NCBI GenBank assembly: GCA_036823195.1
Contig: DAISGI010000060.1
Location: 1 to 11,374 of the forward strand
Length of the DNA: 11,374 nt
Reading direction: 5' to 3'
From: UBA4874 sp002399435
Lineage (GTDB): Bacteria > Bacillota > Clostridia > Caldicoprobacterales > DTU083
In this document: positions 6,692-11,374 of the stretch, piece by piece
How positions within the stretch are numbered: the first letter of the stretch is position 1
Layout: the number at the start of each line of letters is the position of its first letter
Position numbers and translations under genes: made by a program
Notes under the pieces: model-generated
Databases searched by the model: none
What the model was told of the DNA's origin: nothing
The model's input: the letters and a program-made list of their open reading frames with translations, nothing else

Positions 6692-6996
6692 TATTTGGTA
6701 TTCTCCCTTGAGAAATAAATTTTACAATTTCTCCTTTCGCTGTTTATTGCTGCATATTGTATTTCATCTTCTTTATCGTATATCTAAAATCCCCATAGTC
6801 AAGTTCGATCTATGGCTAATACAGCTGAATATGTCCTGAATTTTGCACATACATGCTGTTATCCATAGCTTTTCGCATGTTTTCGGAAGTATACTATTTA
6901 AGTCTTTTCGAAAACTCTGAAAACCTCGTACATCTATCTTTCATACTGATTCTTTTCGTATTGTCTTCCCGCTTTGTATTCAAGTATTTGACCCCA
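6692..6996. other. AT-rich non-coding region with promoter for a gene inside the gap
   Basis: No gene is visible in these 305 bp. On the minus strand TTGACT (6797-6802) and TACGAT, 16 bp apart, form a promoter-like pair pointing into the gap. It is followed by a 7-codon mini-frame (MKYNMQQ) and two purine-rich ribosome-like sites, AAAGGAG and, near the gap edge, AAGGGAG. The inverted pair CCATAG/CTATGG (6793-6798, 6810-6815) brackets the -35 box, and a third CCATAG lies at 6873-6878, which may mark a regulator site. No terminator is evident after the anti-sigma gene. Confidence 0.5.
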
Positions 6997-8037
6997 TCAG
7001 TCTTTTATAAAGGTTATGCTTTTTAGCTGCTGCTCCCATATCGTACAAATAGTGATTGGATTGCCAATATAGCTGACTTTCACTTTATCGCCAGCGGAAT
7101 AGGTTTTTGCATCGCCGTCCGGCAAGTATACGTTGAGAGTGGAAAACATACCGTCGCCTGATGAGATGGAAATAAGATTGGCGTTCTCATCAACGGAATT
7201 CACAGTACCGGTCACCGTATGAGGTTCTTTGGCGCCGAATGGATTTGCTTCAGCATTGAGGTTATCAGCAATTACCGATGTCAGCGCGGCCGTATAATCT
7301 TTCTGTGACATATTATAAGAGGTGATACAGTATGCAATTCCATTGTTCAAAAATTCCGTATGGTAACAGGTGCTCCCATTCTCTCCGGCGTACTGGAAGA
7401 CCGTAACGACAAAGCCGTTGATCTCCGACTGCTTCAACTGAGTGCCGCTTTCATCTGCCCCTACAATCAAGCCCGGATAATAGGCTGTTTTGCTGAGCGT
7501 GATTTCGATTCGCTGAGTATTGCCGTCATTGGCAAACACGAAGGTGTGGCTGTCGTAATAGGTCCCCCTGCTGCTATTCCTGAAAATGCCATTGCCATAT
7601 GCCGGGTTCTGTGGTTGCAGTTCCAGCGCAGCAACAGCCTTGTTTATGCTGAACGAAACGCCGTAGTATTTCAGAAATTCGTCGTCCGTCATTGAGACAT
7701 AATCGTTCGCATGTAAAGCGATGGTGGCGTTCTGAAAAGCCGGCTCTTTTCCCAACCGATTCATATAAAGAGAAGCTTTATCAGATGATGACGGTGGATT
7801 GCTGTTGCCAGATGATGTCGGTGGATTGCTGTTGCTTCCCGGTGTTATGGGAAGATTCGGCGTCTGCCTGGACATGGGCAAAATAACGGCGCATAGAATC
7901 ACCAGGCAAAGGCATGCCGCAACTGACAGCCACCTTAACCAGGTCTGTTTTGGTGCATGAACAATTTCGTTTTCACACCTTGTGATAAGGTCGCTGTCCA
8001 TCTCTCCAATCGCTTCAAAAAGTTCCATATTGTTCAT
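6997..8037 (-). CDS. membrane anti-sigma factor partner of the ECF sigma factor
   Basis: A 346-residue single-pass membrane protein. Residues 1-33 are cytoplasmic and acidic (MELFEAIGEMDSDLI, the usual sigma-contacting start in clostridial anti-sigma factors), and a transmembrane helix covers about 36-54 (LSVAACLCLVILCAVIL). Residues 56-90 form a Pro/Ser/Asn-rich linker carrying a 9-residue duplication. The external part has a middle domain (about 95-262; NGIAYCITSYNMSQKDYTAAL resembles DUF4367-type sensors) and a C-terminal beta-rich piece (about 273-346; TVTGTVNSVDENANLISI, YSAGDKVKVSYIG) like a small OB/DUF3221-type barrel. Its ATG overlaps the sigma gene stop (ATGA), so translation is coupled. 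It likely holds the sigma factor at the membrane until an envelope signal arrives; the signal is unknown. There is no zinc-binding HxxxCxxC motif, so it is not a ZAS-type anti-sigma factor. Confidence 0.85.
   Translation of the reverse strand: MNNMELFEAIGEMDSDLITRCENEIVHAPKQTWLRWLSVAACLCLVILCAVILPMSRQTPNLPITPGSNSNPPTSSGNSNPPSSSDKASLYMNRLGKEPAFQNATIALHANDYVSMTDDEFLKYYGVSFSINKAVAALELQPQNPAYGNGIFRNSSRGTYYDSHTFVFANDGNTQRIEITLSKTAYYPGLIVGADESGTQLKQSEINGFVVTVFQYAGENGSTCYHTEFLNNGIAYCITSYNMSQKDYTAALTSVIADNLNAEANPFGAKEPHTVTGTVNSVDENANLISISSGDGMFSTLNVYLPDGDAKTYSAGDKVKVSYIGNPITICTIWEQQLKSITFIKD
7782..7835 (-). repeat. 27-bp tandem duplication in the anti-sigma linker
   Basis: Two 27-bp units, 7782-7808 and 7809-7835, are identical except at one position (a/t). 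In the protein they give NSNPPTSSG followed by NSNPPSSSD just outside the membrane helix. Being a multiple of three, copy-number change would keep the frame and alter linker length. Confidence 0.92.
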
Positions 8038-8594
8038 GCGATGTATCCCTCCTTTTGCAAATAGAGTCGAAGTTTCTTACGGGTACGCGATAGGATCACC
8101 AGGACATTGCTTTCTTTCAGACGGTAGTGCGTTGCAATTTCCTTAATGGACTGCACATAAAAGTACCGCCGAATGAACATGTTGCGTTCGCGTTCCGGAA
8201 GCGTATGGAGGAAGCGGCTGATTTTTTCACCAAGTTCCTTCCTTTGGTATTCGGCTTCCACATTGTCGGATGCGGAAAGGCACTCGCCCAATTCATCTAT
8301 GGCAATCGCTGCCTCATTGCCGCTTCGTTTTTCAGCAGTTCTCGCTCTCAGCTTATTAATGGATAGATTTCGGGTGATCTTTGCGAAAAAAGCAGACAGG
8401 CGGTTGGGACGCTGGGGAGGAATCGCGTTCCACACATTCAGCCAGGTGCTGTTCACGCATTCTTCCGAATCCTGGAGATTCGATAGAATATTATTGGCAA
8501 TGGACAAACAATACGAACCATATTTTGAACTTGATTCTCCGATCGCCCGTTCATTCCGACGCCAATAAAGTTCAATAATGTCACTGTCCTCCAT
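8034..8594 (-). CDS. ECF (sigma-70 family) RNA polymerase sigma factor
   Basis: A 186-residue cytoplasmic protein with the two-domain ECF layout. Region 2 spans about residues 10-85 (DSEECVNSTWLNVWNAIPPQ, then LSAFFAKITRNLSINKLRAR, the -10 recognition helix). A variable linker covers about 85-118, and region 4 covers about 125-180 (LPERERNMFIRRYFYVQSIKEIA, then HYRLKESNVLVILSRTRKKLRLYL, the -35-binding helix-turn-helix). The ATG at 8594 has GGGAGAGGGG upstream. It is followed with a 4-bp overlap by its likely anti-sigma factor. Regulon and signal are unknown. Confidence 0.95.
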   Translation of the reverse strand: MEDSDIIELYWRRNERAIGESSSKYGSYCLSIANNILSNLQDSEECVNSTWLNVWNAIPPQRPNRLSAFFAKITRNLSINKLRARTAEKRSGNEAAIAIDELGECLSASDNVEAEYQRKELGEKISRFLHTLPERERNMFIRRYFYVQSIKEIATHYRLKESNVLVILSRTRKKLRLYLQKEGYIA

Positions 8595-8752
8595 TCGTTC
8601 CCCTCTCCCTTGCTGATGAAAGGCCCTTCACCTATAGTGACAACAAATATTTAGCTATCTAACATATTTTTCAAAAAATAATATCAGTGACGGCAATTCA
8701 CCGGACGCCCGCTCCGCTTCCTTGAACGGCGCAGTTTCCACACTCCTCTAAT
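8595..8752. other. intergenic region between acr3 and the sigma factor gene
   Basis: This 158-bp stretch should hold the end of the arsenic operon and the sigma promoter. On the minus strand TTGAAA (8669-8674) and TAAATA (8648-8653) are 15 bp apart, a weak promoter candidate. A GTGA/TCAC mini-stem precedes TATTATTTTTT and may be a poor terminator for acr3. Neither is strong. Confidence 0.35.
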
Positions 8753-9817
8753 TTATTTGTTCCCAGCCGCCGGTTCAGGAAACCAGTGTCGGGTTTTATT
8801 GATAAAGCGCACCAGCAAAAGCATAACCGGGACTTCGGTCAGTACGCCCACCGTACAGGCAAGCACAACCGGCGAATTCGGACCGAAAAGGGCAATTGCT
8901 ACTGCCACAGAAAGTTCGAAGAAGTCCGAAGCTGCAATCAGAGAAGCCGGAGCTGCAATGCTGTGTGGTAGTTTTGTCCACTTACATATCAAGTAGGTAA
9001 AGTTGGCAGAAATTACATTTTGTAGAATCAGTGGTACTGCGATCAACAAAACGAATAGAGGCTGCTCCAGGATAATATCGCCCTGGAAGGAAAAAATGAT
9101 AATTAAGGTGAGCAGCAGTCCCAGGGTCGTGATGCCGTCAAACCTGGAGAGAAACTTTTCATTGAAATACTCTATGCCTTTTTTCTTTATCATCAGAAAG
9201 CGTGTAAGTGCGCCGCCAGCCAGCGGCACAACGACGAATAATACGATGGAAAAGAATAGCGTATCCCAGGGAATCGTAACGCCATTTACTCCCAGTAAGA
9301 ATTGTACCAGCGGCACAAACAATACGAGAATCAGGAGGTCATTGACTGAAACCTGAACAAGTGTATGGGCCGGGTCGCCCTTGGTCAGATAACTCCATAC
9401 GAATACCATCGCCGTGCATGGTGCTACACCCAGCAGCACTGCGCCTGTCACAAAGTCCTGTGCCAGATCCGCTGGTATTAAGGATTGAAAGATGACTTTG
9501 AAGAACAGCGTTGCCAATCCAAACATGAGGAAGGGCTTGATGAGCCAACTGCTGCCGCTGGATATGAGAATGCCCAAAGGATTTTTTCTCACATTTTTGA
9601 CAGACTGGAAATCAATCTTCATCATCATGGGGAAAATCATAATCCAAATGAGGACGGCAATCGGAAGGTTCTGCCCAGCGTATTGAAATTTTTCCAGGAC
9701 ATCAGGAATGCCGGGCAGGAACTTTCCGATCAGGATACCCGCTGCCATGCACAGCAGAACCCACACAGTCAGATATTTCTCAAAAAAACCGATACCTTTG
9801 GCTTTTCCATCGCTCAT
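8753..9817 (-). CDS. acr3: ACR3-family arsenite efflux permease
   Basis: A 354-residue integral membrane protein of about ten helices that exports arsenite (As(III)) across the cytoplasmic membrane by proton-motive force. Family hallmarks are present. Cys134 in GVAPCTAMVFVW matches the essential fourth-helix Cys, and Glu328 in GVLTEVPVMLLLV matches the conserved ninth-helix Glu. PMMMKIDF, NDLLILVLFVPL and AASDFFELSVAVAIALFG are typical ACR3 blocks. The ATG at 9817 has GGTGAT upstream. It follows arsR by 26 bp with no terminator, so both share the arsR promoter. No arsenate reductase (arsC), arsA or arsD is nearby, so the operon deals with arsenite itself, the form expected in anoxic settings. 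It might also be annotated arsB in a loose sense, but the sequence is ACR3 type. Confidence 0.96.
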   Translation of the reverse strand: MSDGKAKGIGFFEKYLTVWVLLCMAAGILIGKFLPGIPDVLEKFQYAGQNLPIAVLIWIMIFPMMMKIDFQSVKNVRKNPLGILISSGSSWLIKPFLMFGLATLFFKVIFQSLIPADLAQDFVTGAVLLGVAPCTAMVFVWSYLTKGDPAHTLVQVSVNDLLILVLFVPLVQFLLGVNGVTIPWDTLFFSIVLFVVVPLAGGALTRFLMIKKKGIEYFNEKFLSRFDGITTLGLLLTLIIIFSFQGDIILEQPLFVLLIAVPLILQNVISANFTYLICKWTKLPHSIAAPASLIAASDFFELSVAVAIALFGPNSPVVLACTVGVLTEVPVMLLLVRFINKTRHWFPEPAAGNK

Positions 9818-9843
9818 ATCACATCACCGCCCTTTCCCGGCAT

Positions 9844-10179
9844 TTACTCATTTTCATTACACCCCTTACAACAATTTGAGCTATCTTTGGAAATACAATT
9901 TTCTTTATCGGATGTGGCAGAGCAGAAAAACTGTTTTGTTTTATCTATGGTATTCTTGTCCAAAGAATAATACGTCCATTTGCCTTCTGCACGTGCCTTG
10001 ACAAGTCCGCATTCACAGAGAATTTTCATGTGATGTGACAGCGTGGATTGGGACATTTCAAACTTCTCCAAAATCATACATGCGCAAAGTTCCCCACAGG
10101 AGAGCATATCAACGATCATCGCTCTTTTGGGATCGCCCAACGCCTTAAACACCTTTGTATTGTCTAAATAGTAGTCCAT
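9844..10179 (-). CDS. arsR: ArsR-family metalloregulatory repressor
   Basis: A 111-residue winged-helix repressor that leaves its operator when As(III)/Sb(III) binds. The N-terminus KVFKALGDPKRAMIVDML is the family signature. ELCACMILEKFEMSQSTLSHHMKIL holds the Cys32-x-Cys34 metal-site pair at the start of the DNA-reading helix region, then KARAEGKWTYYSL forms the wing. The third Cys of the E. coli CxCxxC site is replaced (Leu37), as in many relatives. The tail is unusually Cys-rich: Cys86, Cys95, then Cys103, Cys104 and Cys107 in SNCCKGC, which may add a second thiol site. The ATG at 10179 has GAGGTGATC just upstream. It heads the arsR-acr3 operon and probably represses it through the palindrome at 10190-10211. 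Confidence 0.95.
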   Translation of the reverse strand: MDYYLDNTKVFKALGDPKRAMIVDMLSCGELCACMILEKFEMSQSTLSHHMKILCECGLVKARAEGKWTYYSLDKNTIDKTKQFFCSATSDKENCISKDSSNCCKGCNENE

Positions 10180-10189
10180 ATGATCACCT

Positions 10190-10211
10190 CATATCTAAAA
10201 TCTTCGATATG
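10190..10211 (-). promoter_or_regulatory. probable ArsR operator
   Basis: catatc and gatatg form a perfect 6-bp inverted repeat separated by 10 bp, directly downstream of the -10 box and over the expected start of transcription. Placement and AT-rich half-sites fit an autoregulatory ArsR site. Assignment is by position, not by match to a proven site. Confidence 0.55.
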
Positions 10212-10215
10212 TTAT

Positions 10216-10244
10216 ATTATATGCGTCAAATCGATAATAATCAA
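10216..10244 (-). promoter_or_regulatory. sigma-A promoter of arsR-acr3
   Basis: On the minus strand TTGATT (10239-10244) and a perfect TATAAT (10216-10221) are 17 bp apart. Transcription would start around 10209, inside the palindrome, about 30 nt before the arsR ATG. A TTGACG lying in the spacer is too close to this -10 box to serve with it. Confidence 0.75.
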
Positions 10245-10294
10245 TATGAGCTTGCCCTTTTTACAAGAATTCTTTTTTACTGCAACAATAAACC

Positions 10295-10324
10295 GCAGGA
10301 TGAGCTTTTACGGCATCATCCTGC
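10295..10324 (-). other. hairpin of unclear role between ssrA terminators and arsR promoter
   Basis: GCAGGATGA (10295-10303) and TCATCCTGC (10316-10324) are perfect 9-bp arms around a 12-base loop; two more GC pairs can form with a bulged A. On the minus strand it is followed by GGTTTATTG, only a weak T run. It is the third hairpin in a row after ssrA and could be a weak terminator or a transcript-end stabiliser. Confidence 0.5.
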
Positions 10325-10327
10325 ACC

Positions 10328-10360
10328 AAAAAAGTCATCTTGACCGGCGGTCTGACTTTT
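10328..10360 (-). terminator. second terminator-like hairpin after ssrA
   Basis: On the minus strand AAAAGTCA then GACC, loop GCC, GGTC, a 4-nt bulge, and TGACTTTT form a bulged 12-bp stem running into six T residues (10328-10333). It lies 15 bp beyond the first ssrA terminator. Confidence 0.6.
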
Positions 10361-10374
10361 GCCCCTGAAATGCG

Positions 10375-10402
10375 AAAAAGCCCAGTATTACTGGACTTTT
10401 TT
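10375..10402 (-). terminator. Rho-independent terminator of ssrA
   Basis: A 12-bp stem (10375-10386 with 10390-10401, one G-T wobble) closes a 3-base loop. T runs flank it on both strands, so it could work in both directions. It begins 37 bp beyond the CCA end of tmRNA. Confidence 0.88.
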
Positions 10403-10438
10403 GTACGTCAACATTATATCAATATTAACGTCTTAATA

Positions 10439-10794
10439 TGGTGGAGGCGAGGGGAGTTGAACCCCTGTCCGAAGATATATCGGCGAAAGCATCTCCGAGC
10501 GCAGTCAGCATTTTAACATTCCCTCCGCCTGGCTCCTACTGACAGGATCCAGGCTTCAGTAGCTTCATCAATCCCACCTGCCGCAAAGCTTAAGCAGGCT
10601 GGTTCCCCGCCTTATTGTCGCCCGACACCTATAGCGCGGGAACTACAGGGCGAACGTCACAGCGTTAAGCTGCGAATGCTAAATTATTATCGTTATTAGC
10701 GTTTGTGTTTAAGCTTCAGGTTGTTGACGCGGCCCCAAAATCCGCGGCTCGCTTCTCGCGCTTCTACTATCCCCGTCGAATCCAGTACGCCCCC
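10439..10794 (-). ncRNA. ssrA: transfer-messenger RNA (tmRNA)
   Basis: A 356-nt RNA that acts as both tRNA-Ala and mRNA to free ribosomes stalled on broken messages and tag the product for proteolysis. The 5' end GGGGGCG pairs with CGCCTCC next to the encoded ACCA end, giving a 7-bp acceptor stem with one G-T pair. TGGATTCGACGGGG near the 5' end and the T-arm GGGGTTCAACTCCCC are tmRNA hallmarks. The tag frame runs on the minus strand from 10700 to 10665 and reads ANNDNNLAFAA then TAA, with the LAFAA end expected for Firmicutes ClpXP degradation. Several pseudoknot-forming stems follow. It starts only 3 bp after the smpB stop and shows no promoter of its own at proper spacing, so it is probably cut out of an smpB-ssrA transcript by RNase P. 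Confidence 0.97.
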
Positions 10795-10797
10795 ATA

Positions 10798-11265
10798 TTA
10801 AAGCTTCTGGTTCTCCCGGAAGGCCCGCTCCATGTCGCGCTTCGCATCACGTTTTGCCATATCCCTGCGCTTGTCATAGAGCTTTTTCCCTTTGGCAACT
10901 GCCAGCTGCATCTTGACCAGGCCATGGGCCAGATAAATCTGCAGTGGGATCAGGGAATAGCCTCTCTGCTGAATATAGCCGATAAGCTTGTTGATTTCCC
11001 GCCGGTTCAGCAGCAGCTTCCGGTCCCGCAGCGGATCCCGGTTAAAAATGTTACCCTGATCATAGGGACTGATGTGCATATTGTGCACATAAACTTCCCC
11101 CTGCTTCACATCGGCATAGCTATCCTTCAGATTTACCCTGCCAAGACGGATGGATTTTACCTCCGTGCCGATCAATACCATGCCGGCTTCGTAGGTTTCC
11201 TCGATAAAATAGTCATGGCGCGCCTTTTTATTCTGTGCAATTATCTTGATTCCATCCCCTGCCAT
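10798..11265 (-). CDS. smpB: SsrA-binding protein SmpB
   Basis: A 155-residue cytoplasmic RNA-binding protein, the essential partner of tmRNA in trans-translation; it binds the tRNA-like domain and places a C-terminal helix in the ribosome mRNA channel. Seen are IAQNKKARHDYFIEETYEAG, GTEVKSIRLGRVNLKDSY (core OB-fold and tmRNA contact), HNMHISPYDQGN, RKLLLNRREI, and the basic tail KGKKLYDKRRDMAKRDAKRD. I chose the ATG at 11265 because GGTGG lies 7 nt upstream; a TTG two codons earlier (11271) sits too close to that site. The gene is immediately followed by ssrA, its functional partner, and both appear to share the promoter at 11331-11359. Confidence 0.97.
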   Translation of the reverse strand: MAGDGIKIIAQNKKARHDYFIEETYEAGMVLIGTEVKSIRLGRVNLKDSYADVKQGEVYVHNMHISPYDQGNIFNRDPLRDRKLLLNRREINKLIGYIQQRGYSLIPLQIYLAHGLVKMQLAVAKGKKLYDKRRDMAKRDAKRDMERAFRENQKL

Positions 11266-11330
11266 GATCAATCCACCTTCATCGGAATCAGCGTTATAAA
11301 ATCAGCAATACTCTGCCGACAACACTGGAT

Positions 11331-11359
11331 ACTATAACATAATTCCGGATATCTGTCAA
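11331..11359 (-). promoter_or_regulatory. strong sigma-A promoter of smpB-ssrA
   Basis: On the minus strand a perfect TTGACA (11354-11359) and TATAGT (11331-11336) are 17 bp apart, close to full consensus as expected for an abundant stable RNA. Predicted transcription starts near 11324, giving a leader of about 60 nt. CGGCTTTTTCG at the window edge just upstream may be the tail of a preceding terminator, but it is cut by the boundary. Confidence 0.85.
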
Positions 11360-11374
11360 CGAACGAAAAAGCCG

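Noticed and set aside
10439..10736. Shorter tmRNA starting at GGGGCCGCG near 10736
   Set aside because: That end does not pair with CGCCTCC before the CCA end; GGGGGCG at 10794 does, and TGGATTCGAC follows it as in other tmRNAs.
11266..11271. TTG start for smpB
   Set aside because: The ribosome site GGTGG would be about one base away; the ATG at 11265 has a normal 7-nt spacer.
10705..11337. 210-codon plus-strand open frame
   Set aside because: It is antisense to smpB and the tmRNA 5' part, both of which are unmistakable; the frame has no similarity I recognise.
1..11374. CRISPR array, insertion sequence, prophage or toxin-antitoxin system
   Set aside because: I saw no spaced repeat series, transposase, integrase or recognisable toxin pair on either strand; the repeats present are short local duplications.

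Overview
All genes in this window lie on the minus strand, so it reads from high to low coordinates. The content points to an anaerobic, low-to-mid GC Firmicute of class Clostridia (Lachnospiraceae or Oscillospiraceae-like; genus not resolved). The reasons are consensus AGGAGG-type ribosome sites, TTGACA/TATAAT promoters, a tmRNA tag ANNDNNLAFAA, an ACR3/ArsR arsenic pair, a clostridial ECF sigma/anti-sigma pair, a class I Fda-type aldolase and a DUF6320-like zinc-ribbon membrane protein. A run of 100 Ns (6592-6691) marks this as a draft scaffold, so the two halves are linked by assembly and not by continuous sequence.

Right half (11374 to 6692), in transcription order: a strong promoter (TTGACA-17-TATAGT) drives smpB, and ssrA (tmRNA) begins three bases after its stop codon. 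Together they supply the trans-translation ribosome-rescue system. Three consecutive hairpins follow, at least two of which look like terminators. Next comes an arsenic operon, arsR-acr3, with its own promoter and a palindrome placed like an ArsR operator. An ECF sigma factor and its membrane anti-sigma factor follow, overlapping by ATGA. About 300 bp of non-coding sequence then leads into the gap and carries a promoter-like pair and a ribosome site at the gap edge.

Left half (6591 to 1): a terminator-like hairpin is cut by the gap. After it come a condensation/alcohol-acetyltransferase-like HxxxD enzyme overlapping a zinc-ribbon six-helix membrane protein, then a class I fructose-bisphosphate aldolase with its own promoter and terminator. 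A two-gene unit encodes an atypical KAS III-like enzyme and a small STAS-like protein, ending in a strong terminator. Last is a MATE-family transporter preceded by a tandemly duplicated promoter-like element.

The most unusual items are the KAS III-like protein, which keeps the nucleophilic Cys but has Ser and Tyr where canonical FabH has His and Asn, paired with a small STAS-like protein; signs that the gap hides a whole minus-strand gene; and the uncharacterised acyltransferase/zinc-ribbon membrane protein pair. No mobile element, CRISPR array, rRNA or tRNA gene was seen. There is no clear evidence for a large novel defence or biosynthetic system.
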